Below, in pieces: positions 8,931 to 17,279 of a stretch of 64,000 nucleotides of DNA; within the stretch, counting starts at the first letter, position 1; each line of letters begins with the position of its first letter. The notes beneath the pieces are model-generated. The model was not told where the DNA came from and did no database searches. It worked only from the letters and a program-made list of their open reading frames with translations. Made by a program: the position numbers and the translations under genes. The stretch is from Hazenella coriacea (GTDB lineage: Bacteria > Bacillota > Bacilli > Thermoactinomycetales > Thermoactinomycetaceae). The stretch covers positions 186,001-250,000 of the forward strand of contig NZ_SMAG01000001.1 of assembly GCF_004341825.1 (NCBI RefSeq), in the 5' to 3' direction.

Positions 8931-9629
8931 ATGAAATTATTTGTGGTCGAAGATGATCCCATCATCGCCAAATCGATCCAAACTTTTCTGGAACCCTATG
9001 GATATTCAGTAATTCTCGCTCAAGATTTTAGTCATGTAATTGAAGAATTTATCCGTGTTCAACCCCATCTTGTCATCTTAGATATCAACCTTCCTTATCA
9101 AAATGGCTTTTTTCTCTGTCAACAAATTCGTCGATCCTCATCTGTCCCAATCTTGTTCCTGTCTGCTCGTCAATCGGAGATAGAACAAGTATTAGGGATG
9201 GAAAGTGGTGCTGATGATTATATGACCAAGCCCTTCCACCTCGAAGTCTTATTAGCCAAAATTAAAGCCCTCATACGGCGAGCTTATGGAAAATATGCAA
9301 TGGAAGATCTAACACCTGAAATGACTCTTCATGGACTTACTCTTCATGTAAAACAAATGGAGATGAGCTACCAAGGCGAAACACAAACTCTAACTAAAAA
9401 TGAGTGGAAGATTTTATATCTACTGATGAGTCGAGCAGGAAGTGTAGTGAGTCGAGAGGAGTGCTTAGAAAAGATCTGGGATGACGTTCGATTTGTTGAT
9501 GATAATACCTTAACAGTCAACATCAACCGAGTCCGAAAAAAGCTTTTGCATTGGGGATTAGACTCACTGATCGAGACTCAAAGAGGTATGGGGTATATGT
9601 TTCATAAGAAAGGGGGGAACAATGGATGA
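8931..9629 (+). CDS. bceR: OmpR-type response regulator, BceR-like
   Basis: Two-domain regulator of 232 residues: receiver domain (1-115) with acidic pocket EDD, phospho-acceptor aspartate in LVILDINLP, the switch Ser/Thr region and KPF, then a winged-helix DNA-binding domain ending RGMGYMFHKKG. AGAAAGAAGG precedes ATG. The stop overlaps the start of the kinase gene (ATG at 9626), so the pair is translationally coupled. The gene order regulator-kinase-ATPase-permease is that of Bce modules, where the regulator activates the transporter genes in response to peptide antibiotics such as bacitracin; the inducer here is unknown. Confidence 0.92.
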   Translation: MKLFVVEDDPIIAKSIQTFLEPYGYSVILAQDFSHVIEEFIRVQPHLVILDINLPYQNGFFLCQQIRRSSSVPILFLSARQSEIEQVLGMESGADDYMTKPFHLEVLLAKIKALIRRAYGKYAMEDLTPEMTLHGLTLHVKQMEMSYQGETQTLTKNEWKILYLLMSRAGSVVSREECLEKIWDDVRFVDDNTLTVNINRVRKKLLHWGLDSLIETQRGMGYMFHKKGGNNG

Positions 9630-10687
9630 AAAAAACACTATCTATCTTTTTGAAAGATCGCGTGGCGTGGATTTTATTCCTATTGGTCCAAATGGTGATC
9701 CAGTATATCTGGATCGGCTTAAGTCTTCATTTTGGTCTATTTCAATCTTCATCCATTTATACTGTGATTGGTTATGGCTTTCTCATTTCATTCGGCTGTC
9801 TGCTCTTATTCCTTGTTTATCAATGGATTCGTTGGTTTTCTTATGGTCGCATGCTTACTGGAGATGCATTAAACAGCCATTCTTCACACTGGTTTAACAA
9901 CTGGCAAGCTCCAGACTCTGGAGAAAGGCAAATCACAGAAGAAGTGATTAAACATCTATATCAACTGGGGATCAAAGAAAGAAAACAGTTCCAACAAGCC
10001 CATCAACAACAATTGGAATTTATTAATTTGTGGGTGCACCAGATGAAAACACCCATTTCAGCCATTCACCTCATTATGCAACGTTCCAATCCATCCTCCG
10101 CCGCCGAGCGCGACCGCTGGAACGAGATTGAAGGAGAATTGGATAAACTAAATCATGGTCTAGATCTTTCTTTATCTATGGCACGTCTCTCTGACTTCTC
10201 CATGGATTATTTAGTTCAACCTGTTGATCTACTAAGTATGTTACGTGAACTAATTAATGATCATAAAAAAACCTGGATTCGTCATCATATTTTCCCACGA
10301 ATCGAAGCAGAAGAACAGGAGTGGCTTGTCTATACAGATCCCAAATGGAATCGGTTTGTCCTTGAACAAATCACCTACAATGCCATCAAATACACTTCAC
10401 AAGTCAAACCACAAAGTAACTTAATGATCTCCTTACATAGAGACGACAATTGGATTCGTTTGGAAATCAAAGACCAAGGACCTGGCATTCCAAGCCAAGA
10501 TCTTCCCCGAATTTTCGAACCGTTTTTCACAGGAGAAAATGGAAGACAGTTCGCTTCTGCCACAGGGATGGGCCTTTATCTAGTCAAAAAGGTAACTGAA
10601 GAGTTGGGGCATAAAGTAGAAGTGACATCAGAGGTGGGAGAGGGAAGTGTATTCATCATTAAATATATGGTTGCTGCACAGCTATAA
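9626..10687 (+). CDS. bceS: intramembrane-sensing histidine kinase, BceS-like
   Basis: Kinase of 353 residues with two N-terminal membrane helices (about 12-60) and almost no extracellular loop, the mark of intramembrane-sensing kinases that depend on a partner ABC transporter for signal input. Phospho-acceptor box LWVHQMKTPISAI is near residue 140; ATP-binding motifs are the N box (EQITYNAIKYTS), DQGPGIP and GMGLYLVKK. Overlaps bceR by four bases and is followed by a terminator, so the sensor pair can be expressed separately from the transporter. Confidence 0.92.
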   Translation: MKKTLSIFLKDRVAWILFLLVQMVIQYIWIGLSLHFGLFQSSSIYTVIGYGFLISFGCLLLFLVYQWIRWFSYGRMLTGDALNSHSSHWFNNWQAPDSGERQITEEVIKHLYQLGIKERKQFQQAHQQQLEFINLWVHQMKTPISAIHLIMQRSNPSSAAERDRWNEIEGELDKLNHGLDLSLSMARLSDFSMDYLVQPVDLLSMLRELINDHKKTWIRHHIFPRIEAEEQEWLVYTDPKWNRFVLEQITYNAIKYTSQVKPQSNLMISLHRDDNWIRLEIKDQGPGIPSQDLPRIFEPFFTGENGRQFASATGMGLYLVKKVTEELGHKVEVTSEVGEGSVFIIKYMVAAQL

Positions 10688-10718
10688 TCTTCTTTCGATC
10701 ACGTATCATATCTTAGCC

Positions 10719-10744
10719 AAGCCGCTCCTATTAGCGGCTTTTTT
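10719..10744 (+). terminator. terminator between sensor pair and ABC genes
   Basis: Stem AAGCCGCT / AGCGGCTT with a six-base loop, followed by T-rich sequence. It separates the two-component genes from the transporter genes. Confidence 0.88.
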
Positions 10745-10861
10745 CTTGCAAAAATGTAAGGTTAAGAAATGATTTGTAAGCCAAATCGATCCAAGAATAG
10801 GATGAGTCTCGCTACAATGAGATTAGAACAAATCAAGATTCATTTTCCAAGGAGGTTCATG

Positions 10862-11641
10862 ATGAATGTATTAGAGGTTAAAGATGTCACAAAAGTATAT
10901 GGTCATGCGCAAAGGGGCGTTGTTCATCAAGCCTTAGATCATGTCAGTTTAACCGTAGAACGGGGAGAGTTTGTTGGACTGATGGGTCCCTCAGGAAGTG
11001 GTAAGACCACTCTACTTCAACTGATGGGCACGATTGACCCACCTACTTCAGGTGAGATCATCATTGAGGGACAAGAGGTTTCAAAGATGAACAGAGATCT
11101 GCTCGCCTCATTTCGTCGCAAAACATTAGGGTTCATTTTTCAAGACTTTCAATTACTTGATGCCCTTTCATTAAAAGAAAACATCTTACTTCCCTTAGTG
11201 TTGGAGAAGCGTCCCCTCTCCGAAATGGAAGATCGGCTTCAAACACTAGCTCAACAGTTAGATATTTTAAAATTCCTTGATCATCGTCCTTTCGAGGTTT
11301 CAGGTGGCCAAAAACAACGAGCAGCGGCAGCACGAGCCTTGGTTCATCAACCTGCTTTAATACTCGCCGATGAACCCACAGGGAATCTCGATTCCAAATC
11401 ATCCCGTTCCTTAATGGAATCCTTAGTTCGATTGAATCAAACGGAACGGGCAACCATTTTGATGGTGACTCATGACCCCATTACTGCAAGCTACTGTGAC
11501 CGAGTCCTCTTTATCAAGGATGGTCGCATCTACAATGAAGTCCGCCGTGGTGAAGAACGACAAGTATTTATTCAGCAACTCATGAATGTGATGACTGCTT
11601 TAGGAGGAAGTCAGTATGACATTTCGCTCAATCGCCCTTAA
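10862..11641 (+). CDS. bceA: ABC transporter ATPase, BceA-like
   Basis: MacB-like/BceA-type nucleotide-binding subunit of about 259 residues: Walker A GPSGSGKTT, Q-loop FIFQDFQLLD, signature VSGGQKQRAAAARA, Walker B LILADEPTGNLD and H-loop VTHD. The C-terminal region ASYCDRVLFIKDG followed by ERQVFIQQLM is characteristic of BceA. AAGGAGG stands six bases before ATG 10862; ATG 10859 is an equally open alternative. The 3' end overlaps the permease gene by 26 bases, indicating coupling. It powers removal of peptide antibiotics from their lipid targets together with BceB. Confidence 0.93.
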   Translation: MNVLEVKDVTKVYGHAQRGVVHQALDHVSLTVERGEFVGLMGPSGSGKTTLLQLMGTIDPPTSGEIIIEGQEVSKMNRDLLASFRRKTLGFIFQDFQLLDALSLKENILLPLVLEKRPLSEMEDRLQTLAQQLDILKFLDHRPFEVSGGQKQRAAAARALVHQPALILADEPTGNLDSKSSRSLMESLVRLNQTERATILMVTHDPITASYCDRVLFIKDGRIYNEVRRGEERQVFIQQLMNVMTALGGSQYDISLNRP

Positions 11642-13538
11642 AAACTTACTCTTCCATGCCCGAAGCTATGCCGCATATTTCTTAAGTTGTTGTTTTACGA
11701 TCTGGGTTTTCTTTCTCTATACTTCCCTTTTATCCCATCCGATCTTACAGGAAGAAGCGATACCCAACCAAGCTATCATTCTCCTTTATTTTGTGGTGAT
11801 CATCATTGGGGTATTTTCAGTTTTATTTATTGGATACTCACAATCTGCCTTTTTACGGCAACGAAAACAAGATCTCGGGTTATTACAATTACTAGGAATG
11901 AAAACTCGACAAGTGACACGACTCCTTTTTTGGGAAAACATGATCATGGGAAGTTTTGCATTAGTAACTGGAATTGGATTCGGATTGCTATTTTCTAAGT
12001 TGTTTTTTCTTGGAATTTCGGCTGTTTTACAATTAAGTGAGCCGATTCCTTTTCACTTTTCGATCTCGCCCATCCTGATTACGATGATCTTCTTTTATGT
12101 TCTTTTTTCCCTTCTATCTTGGCGTAGTCGATTTACCATTCGCAAGCTATCCATTGCCGACTTATTTCGCGAAACGGTTCAAGATAAGCCAGCCCCTCGA
12201 TCCTCCATATGGTTAGTTTTATTAGCGATCGGCTGCTTGGCAAGTGCATATCTACTCGCTTGGGATGTTCCATTGTCTTCACTCATTTATCGGATTCTCC
12301 CTATTCTTATCCTTACCTTGATTGGCACCTACCTCACCTTTACTCAAGTAAGCGTAGCTGTGATCAATCAGTTGGAGAAGTCTCCTTCATTCATCTATCA
12401 CGGACATCGTTTACTACTCTTTTCACAATTACGCTATCGGTTAACAGATCATGCTCGAATCTTATTTATTGTTTCGATCTTATGCGCAGTCGTCATCACT
12501 TCCATCAGTGTCTGTGTAACTTACTATACCCAAGCGGAACAAGCAGCTGAGGAACAGATGCCCTATGCACTTAGCTTAGAGGGGGCTCCTACAGGACTAA
12601 CTACCGAACAAATCAAAACTGACTTACAAAAGCATCATGTTCCCATTCAGGATGAGATTCATTTTCCTTTATTGCATGCAACTGTCCAGTCTTCATTTGC
12701 GAATGAAATAACTCTAATCTCTCTTTCTGACTATAATCAGCTCCTACGAAATAGAAAATATCCAGCGATTCAGTTGAATCCCAACGAAGTTGTTCTCGCT
12801 GTAAGTAGTGGATTTTTCAAGAGTGAAACTATTTCAGTACCCAAAGAAACCATCTCAATTCAAATTGCAGATTCATCCATTCAAAAACAATTACAACGTC
12901 GAATCAACCATGTAACTTTTAATGAACACGATTCCACACGAATGATGCTAATCGTTGAGGATCATCAGTTTAAACAATGGAAGAAAACCGCTCCCCCTTC
13001 CCAATTAACTCAAATGCATGCTTATGTAATCACTGATTGGAAACAGACTGAGGAGTTAATGAAACAGTGGGAACAACAAATCATTTCACAACAAGGAAAC
13101 ATCCAACAGTTCAAAGGCACCATTCTTTTGTACCAATTACTTAAAGAATTATTTGCTCCACTCATGTTCATCAGCTTATTTATTGGAATCCTCTTTTTCC
13201 TGGCGGCAGGTAGTTTGCTTTACTTCCGATGTTTTACTGAGTTGGCTTATGATCAAAAGCAAATGAGGATTTTACAAAAAATAGGTCTGACCGTACATGA
13301 TGCGAAACGAATCCTAAAGGCTCAAATACGAATCCTCTTTTTCTTACCTATGGCAATTGGACTGATCCATTCTGCTATAGCATTAAACATGTTTAGTTTT
13401 ATGTTCCAACAACCCGTTTGGACTGTATATATCGGAGTTGTCACTATCTACCTTTTGATCTATGGAGTCTACTATTATTGGACGAGCTATTCATATAGTC
13501 GTTCCGTCATCCAAACAACACCCCCATCCTTCAATTAA
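11616..13538 (+). CDS. bceB: ABC transporter permease, BceB-like
   Basis: Large permease of 640 residues with ten predicted helices in FtsX-like arrangement: helix 1 near residue 20, a group to about 315, a large extracellular domain (about 315-510), then three helices from about 520. The large extracellular loop is the substrate-sensing part in Bce-type transporters, and signals flux to the partner kinase. AGGAGG overlaps the end of bceA. Together with the regulator pair this forms a complete antimicrobial peptide sensing and resistance module; the peptide recognised cannot be read from the sequence. Confidence 0.93.
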   Translation: MTFRSIALKNLLFHARSYAAYFLSCCFTIWVFFLYTSLLSHPILQEEAIPNQAIILLYFVVIIIGVFSVLFIGYSQSAFLRQRKQDLGLLQLLGMKTRQVTRLLFWENMIMGSFALVTGIGFGLLFSKLFFLGISAVLQLSEPIPFHFSISPILITMIFFYVLFSLLSWRSRFTIRKLSIADLFRETVQDKPAPRSSIWLVLLAIGCLASAYLLAWDVPLSSLIYRILPILILTLIGTYLTFTQVSVAVINQLEKSPSFIYHGHRLLLFSQLRYRLTDHARILFIVSILCAVVITSISVCVTYYTQAEQAAEEQMPYALSLEGAPTGLTTEQIKTDLQKHHVPIQDEIHFPLLHATVQSSFANEITLISLSDYNQLLRNRKYPAIQLNPNEVVLAVSSGFFKSETISVPKETISIQIADSSIQKQLQRRINHVTFNEHDSTRMMLIVEDHQFKQWKKTAPPSQLTQMHAYVITDWKQTEELMKQWEQQIISQQGNIQQFKGTILLYQLLKELFAPLMFISLFIGILFFLAAGSLLYFRCFTELAYDQKQMRILQKIGLTVHDAKRILKAQIRILFFLPMAIGLIHSAIALNMFSFMFQQPVWTVYIGVVTIYLLIYGVYYYWTSYSYSRSVIQTTPPSFN

Positions 13539-13553
13539 GGCGGGGGTGTTGTT
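13514..13553. terminator. hairpin terminator at the bceB stop / ykuS end
   Basis: Stem AACAACACCCCC / GGGGGTGTTGTT with an inner CCTT/AAGG. It overlaps the bceB stop and serves two convergent genes. Confidence 0.85.
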
Positions 13554-13564
13554 ATTTACAGATC

Positions 13565-13816
13565 TTATTGAGGAATAGACTGTAATCGATCGTATACTTG
13601 TTCAGGAGTTAATCCTTCTGCATTGATTACAGGACATGCAAATTCAATATTTTGCATCCCCATCAGATTGATATCTCCTCCTGTAACGACAACTGCTTTA
13701 TAAGTTCCTTGTGTTAGATTCTCATTGGTATTTTCTAAGAGATCACATTGATATCCTTTTTGTGCTAAGTATTCCTTGATCGGAGTGAGTGAGGGTTCAA
13801 TCGCAATTCGATACAA
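13565..13816 (-). CDS. ykuS: YkuS-family (UPF0180) small protein
   Basis: An 83-residue protein of the YkuS/UPF0180 family found in Bacilli; function unknown. The conserved features are the N-terminal I.EPSLT, the QKGYQCDLL segment, VVTGGDINLMGMQ and the VINAEGLTPEQV end. ATG 13816 has a GAGGTTG ribosome site. Convergent with bceB, with a shared terminator. Cytoplasmic, no membrane segment. Confidence 0.85.
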   Translation of the reverse strand: MYRIAIEPSLTPIKEYLAQKGYQCDLLENTNENLTQGTYKAVVVTGGDINLMGMQNIEFACPVINAEGLTPEQVYDRLQSIPQ

Positions 13817-13951
13817 GAAAACAACCTCCTTTAAATTCTCCCTAATCCATGGGTTATGGGTTGAGATCGATTTGTGTTTATCATTTACTGAACGACGATC
13901 TCTATACCTGATGATCTAATCGAGTTCTAAAATTGTACATAAAAACCACCG

Positions 13952-13980
13952 TTGACAGGAACAAAAAGAAGGGTTATTAT
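13952..13980 (+). promoter_or_regulatory. promoter P1 of the persulfide module
   Basis: TTGACA (13952-13957), 17-base spacer and TATTAT (13975-13980): a near-consensus vegetative promoter. Its -10 box overlaps the operator at 13978-13995, which implies repression. Confidence 0.75.
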
Positions 13981-13995
13981 ACCTATACGGGTATA
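13978..13995. promoter_or_regulatory. operator O1 (CsoR/CstR-like)
   Basis: TATACCTATACGGGTATA; on the minus strand it reads TATACCCGTATAGGTATA, differing by one base from O2 at 14030. C/G tract inside an AT inverted repeat is the style of CsoR-family (CsoR/CstR) operators. Assignment to CstR is inferred from the downstream persulfide gene; no such regulator gene lies in the window. Confidence 0.7.
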
Positions 13996-14005
13996 CAAAT
14001 AGGTT

Positions 14006-14033
14006 TTGACTATTTTTTTACCCTTTTTATATA
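14006..14033 (+). promoter_or_regulatory. possible second promoter P2
   Basis: TTGACT (14006-14011), 16 bases, TATATA (14028-14033). Its -10 box touches operator O2 in the same way that P1 touches O1. Confidence 0.5.
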
Positions 14034-14047
14034 CCCCTATAGGTATA
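14030..14047. promoter_or_regulatory. operator O2 (CsoR/CstR-like)
   Basis: TATACCCCTATAGGTATA, almost a perfect palindrome and 17 of 18 bases identical to O1 read on the other strand. Centres of O1 and O2 are 52 bases apart, about five helical turns. Confidence 0.7.
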
Positions 14048-14237
14048 GTGAGATATAGCAGTAAGTCAATGGGTCATTTTTCACCACCTTTATATCTCTT
14101 CATAGAGAAAGAGGTTTTGGGAAATACCAAATCTGATGTCACTGTAACCCAAAATTTTGGGAGCTCAATTCAACAAATTCAAGAAGAGCTGATCAATGAG
14201 AGCTTTTTCATGTAAATTAATTAAAGAGGTGAGCCAA
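14048..14237 (+). other. 190-nt leader of the rhodanese-dioxygenase gene
   Basis: Region between O2 and the start codon. It contains a palindrome CCCAAAATTTTGGG (14148-14161) and a 48-codon frame (14069-14215) without a convincing ribosome site. No known riboswitch recognised. Confidence 0.35.
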
Positions 14238-15368
14238 ATGGCTGTAACAGCTATAAAAGCAAAAGAACTTCATGAAAAAATGAACAGTGGGCAATCGGTA
14301 CTTATTCTTGATGTAAGAAACCGTGAAGATTTTGATGACTGGAAAATCGAACATAAACACATTGAATCCATCAATATCCCTTATTTCGATTTTCTTGATG
14401 AAGACGAAGCAACCTTTAATCAAATTCCTAAAGAAGCAGATATTGTAGTAATTTGTGCTAAGGGCGGTAGTGCGCAAATGGTGACAGAAATGTTGGACGA
14501 AAGAGGATACCAGGTTAGCTATCTTGAAGGTGGAATGAAAGAATGGAGCCAGTTCTATCATCCAATCACTGTCGTAAAAGAAGGTAATTTTGAACTCATC
14601 CAAGTAAACCGCTTAGCCAAAGGATGCCTTTCTTATATGATGATTTCTGAGGGGCAAGCCTTAGTTGTCGATCCAGGTCGTCATATGAATGAATATGTGA
14701 CTCTGGCCAAAGAAAAAAATGCAACGATTCAACATATCGTCGATACACATTTACATGCAGACCATATCTCAGGTGCCATAGATTTAGCTAAAGAAACAGG
14801 TGCAAAATATTACATTAGCTCCAGTGAAATGCAAGGAAGCCCATTACCTTATGAACCACTTGAGCAAAACAAACACTTAAAAATTGGGCAAGCAGATGTG
14901 AAAATCATTGCAGTTCCAACCCCTGGTCATACACCTGGAAGTGTTTCCATCTTAGTCAATGATCAATATTTACTTTCTGGTGATACCATTTTTGTGGGAG
15001 GTCTGGGTCGTCCTGACCTTGGTGGAAAAGTCCGAGAGTGGGCACAATCCCTATATGAAACAGTATTTAATACCGTTTCCACCTTGTCTGACGATGTGAT
15101 TGTACTTCCTTCTCACTATGCTGATATCAAAGAAATTACCGAAGCTGGTTACGTTGGAGCTTTACTTGGTGAAATCCGTAAAGCAAACGAAATTATGCGC
15201 ACCGAAGATCGTGAACAATTTACAGAAATGGTAGCAAGCAATGTGGGAGCAACACCTCCAAATTTTGAGGAGATCGTCCAAATTAACCGTGGATCGATGA
15301 CCGTTCCTCCAGAAAAGGCAACTGAACTAGAAATTGGTCCAAACCGTTGTGCCATCCATCACAGCTAA
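14238..15368 (+). CDS. rhodanese-persulfide dioxygenase fusion
   Basis: 376-residue fusion. N-terminal rhodanese domain (1-110) has DVRNREDF and the active cysteine in VICAKGGSA (about C73). The metallo-beta-lactamase domain (115-376) has THLHADHISGA (about 171-180), GHTPGS (H231) and SGDTIFVGGLGRPD, the mono-iron persulfide dioxygenase/glyoxalase II-like pattern. It is expected to oxidise persulfide sulfane sulfur to sulfite and transfer sulfur, protecting from sulfide stress. Domain order is rhodanese first, the reverse of staphylococcal CstB. ATG 14238 has GAGGTG upstream; the longer frame from 14196 is not supported. Behind two operator-covered promoters. Confidence 0.88.
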   Translation: MAVTAIKAKELHEKMNSGQSVLILDVRNREDFDDWKIEHKHIESINIPYFDFLDEDEATFNQIPKEADIVVICAKGGSAQMVTEMLDERGYQVSYLEGGMKEWSQFYHPITVVKEGNFELIQVNRLAKGCLSYMMISEGQALVVDPGRHMNEYVTLAKEKNATIQHIVDTHLHADHISGAIDLAKETGAKYYISSSEMQGSPLPYEPLEQNKHLKIGQADVKIIAVPTPGHTPGSVSILVNDQYLLSGDTIFVGGLGRPDLGGKVREWAQSLYETVFNTVSTLSDDVIVLPSHYADIKEITEAGYVGALLGEIRKANEIMRTEDREQFTEMVASNVGATPPNFEEIVQINRGSMTVPPEKATELEIGPNRCAIHHS

Positions 15369-15439
15369 TTGATAAAATGGGTGGAGGAACAGTAAGAAAG
15401 CGTTCCTCCACCATTCAAAAGCTGAAAGGAGAACACCTC

Positions 15440-16015
15440 TTGCATCACGAAAAAAGATTTAATCCCGAAAAAGCAGCTCGTTTATTAGATCCTGAGCGCT
15501 ATCGCAAATTACCTCCTGAACAAATCATTCAATATCTAGAGATCGATAGTACAGATGTAATCGCAGATTTTGGTTGTGGAAATGGCTTTTTTACCCTTCC
15601 CTTTGCTGAGCAGACACAAAGTCTGGTTTATGCCGTTGATGTTGAAGAAAAAATGTTGGATTTATTAAAAGAACGAGTCAACGAGGCTGGTCTGGATCAC
15701 TTCAAATATATTGTGAATGATCTTGGAGTCATCCCAATTCCTAATCATGAAATTGATAAGTGGATTTGTAGTCTTGTGTTACATGAAGTGGATGATCTTG
15801 AACAGACGATTCAAGAATTGAAAAGGGTGATGAAACCTACAGGGAAAGGGCTCATTCTTGAATGGTCTCCTAGACAAACTGACTCAGGTCCACCCCTTCA
15901 CCATCGAATTACTCCAGAGAAACTTCAATCTCTATTCCACAAACACGATGTATGGACTGAAGTCGTTTCTGTTCATCCAGACTTCTATGCCCTTCGAGTT
16001 AGTCTAATCAAGTGA
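15440..16015 (+). CDS. class I SAM-dependent methyltransferase
   Basis: About 191 residues. The Rossmann motif I is VIADFGCGNGFFTLPFA, followed by the acidic YAVDVEEKML and a motif IV region KWICSLVLHEVDD. The frame is open from 15347, but the strongest signal is AAAGGAG eight bases before a TTG at 15440, which gives a start just before the conserved HHEKRFNPEKAARLLDPER segment found in relatives often linked to sulfur or arsenic stress genes. Substrate unknown. Follows the dioxygenase by 71 bases without a terminator, so probably co-transcribed. Confidence 0.8.
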   Translation: MHHEKRFNPEKAARLLDPERYRKLPPEQIIQYLEIDSTDVIADFGCGNGFFTLPFAEQTQSLVYAVDVEEKMLDLLKERVNEAGLDHFKYIVNDLGVIPIPNHEIDKWICSLVLHEVDDLEQTIQELKRVMKPTGKGLILEWSPRQTDSGPPLHHRITPEKLQSLFHKHDVWTEVVSVHPDFYALRVSLIK

Positions 16016-16037
16016 GCGTAGTTTGTTTTTTCAAACC

Positions 16038-16072
16038 GGGGATCATCAATCAAAGATCCCCATTTTCTCTTT
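16038..16072 (+). terminator. terminator after the methyltransferase
   Basis: Stem GGGGATC / GATCCCC with a ten-base loop followed by ATTTTCTCTTT. Confidence 0.7.
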
Positions 16073-16079
16073 AAGCTAA

Positions 16080-16095
16080 ATACCCATACCTGTAT
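16080..16095. promoter_or_regulatory. possible third, degenerate CsoR-like site
   Basis: ATACCCATACCTGTAT shares 12 of 16 positions with the core of O2 (14031-14046). It lies immediately before the ribosome site of the rhodanese gene. Confidence 0.3.
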
Positions 16096-16111
16096 CAGGA
16101 GGTGAAACAGT

Positions 16112-16489
16112 ATGCATTGGTTACAATGGATGATTCTAGGTCTCATTCTCTTTTTATTAATTAAGCCATTCTTACCTAACCGCTGGTTAACCAACCTGAC
16201 ACCTACACAAGTCAAGGATCTGCTAAAGAAACCACAGGAGTTTCAATTTATCGATGTGCGTGAACCCTTTGAATATAAAAATGGCCATATTAAAGGCATT
16301 AAAAATATCCCTATGTCTCAACTTTCTCAACGTCAACAAGAAATTTCACATGACCGAGCCATCGTGATTACATGTCAAAGTGGCTTTAGAAGTAAACGAG
16401 CTGCCAAAATCTTAAAAAGGAGTAAATTTAAAAACTTATCTCACTTGGAACGTGGTGTAAATAGTTGGGAAGGAAAGCTGAGTAAGTAG
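16112..16489 (+). CDS. membrane-anchored single-domain rhodanese
   Basis: 125 residues: one N-terminal membrane helix (about 5-20, WMILGLILFLLI) and a rhodanese domain with FIDVREPFEY, GHIKG and the active loop CQSGFRS (C88), ending with the usual LERGVNSW. Such proteins act as sulfurtransferases that take persulfide sulfur at the membrane. CAGGAGGTG precedes ATG. A terminator separates it from the methyltransferase, but a similar operator-like site precedes it, so it may belong to the same regulon. Confidence 0.88.
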   Translation: MHWLQWMILGLILFLLIKPFLPNRWLTNLTPTQVKDLLKKPQEFQFIDVREPFEYKNGHIKGIKNIPMSQLSQRQQEISHDRAIVITCQSGFRSKRAAKILKRSKFKNLSHLERGVNSWEGKLSK

Positions 16490-16582
16490 AAGAATCTTAG
16501 TAAACTCTTTGATGAAGGAACTGGATAATATTTTACTATAGCGATGACGTTGGATCATTATCTTCCATCCGCTTGTGTATAT

Positions 16583-16618
16583 AAAAAGAGGAATATCCCA
16601 GGGATATTCCTCTTTTTT
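16583..16618 (+). terminator. terminator after the rhodanese gene
   Basis: Stem of 16 bp, AAAAAGAGGAATATCC / GGATATTCCTCTTTTT, with a three-base loop and flanking A and T tracts. Confidence 0.93.
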
Positions 16619-16719
16619 ATTTAGTCCATTCAACTAATTTCGGAACAGAATGGATGTATTTCCAATAAAGTAGTTAGATCAGACAAAAATATGATCCTAA
16701 TTTTTAAAAGGAGGTTCCT

Positions 16720-17178
16720 ATGAGTATCATAGAAATGATTCCAGACCAATTATATGCGAGCGGTCGAATCCGCCAAAAGGACTGGGCTTATATTGATCGT
16801 CATATTGATGCGATTATCAATCTGCGTCTCATTCCTGATCAGCCTCCTTTTTCCCATCATCCGATCCTGCTGATTTGGGCTCCTTTAATGATGTGGCCAG
16901 CACCGAGTCTTCAATGGCTTGTCCAATTGATGAATCAAATGAATACACTCATCGATTCAGGTTATCGGGTTTTAGCCCATTGTCATCTAGGAATGCATCG
17001 ACTTGGGTTTGTGTTGACTGCCTATTACATGCAACGATTTAAACTTACCTGTAGTGAAGCCTTAGCTGCTGTACGTACCAAAAAAAGAAATGTAGATCCT
17101 CCAGTTTATTTTTTGGAACTATTAAGAGAATATGAAAAGTACTTAGGAATTCAAAGTCATAAGAAAAAAAATGATTGA
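16720..17178 (+). CDS. dual-specificity/tyrosine phosphatase-like protein
   Basis: 152-residue protein with the cysteine phosphatase loop HCHLGMHR (C88-R94, CX5R) and the N-terminal IPDQLYASG and DAIINLR segments that mark the DSP/MTMR-like fold. A general acid aspartate is not obvious in the short loop WAPLMMWP, where relatives often have D, so activity may be on small molecules or weak. AAAGGAGG precedes ATG. Single gene between terminator and the endonuclease V gene. Cytoplasmic. Confidence 0.8.
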   Translation: MSIIEMIPDQLYASGRIRQKDWAYIDRHIDAIINLRLIPDQPPFSHHPILLIWAPLMMWPAPSLQWLVQLMNQMNTLIDSGYRVLAHCHLGMHRLGFVLTAYYMQRFKLTCSEALAAVRTKKRNVDPPVYFLELLREYEKYLGIQSHKKKND

Positions 17179-17279
17179 CCTAGCAAATATTTTGTTACAA
17201 TCGAGTAGGATAAGCTTCTCAAATCTTACGAATCCTTTTATGACTCAGTGAGCTTTTCCCTCACACTTTGGAGGTATCC

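Noticed and set aside
10746-10858. Possible BceR binding site before the ABC genes
   Set aside because: A -10 like TACAAT (10813-10818) is present, but no inverted repeat of the expected form could be assigned with confidence.
14069-14215. 48-codon frame in the leader of the rhodanese-dioxygenase gene
   Set aside because: Weak ribosome site and no recognisable features; could be a leader peptide but the evidence is too thin.
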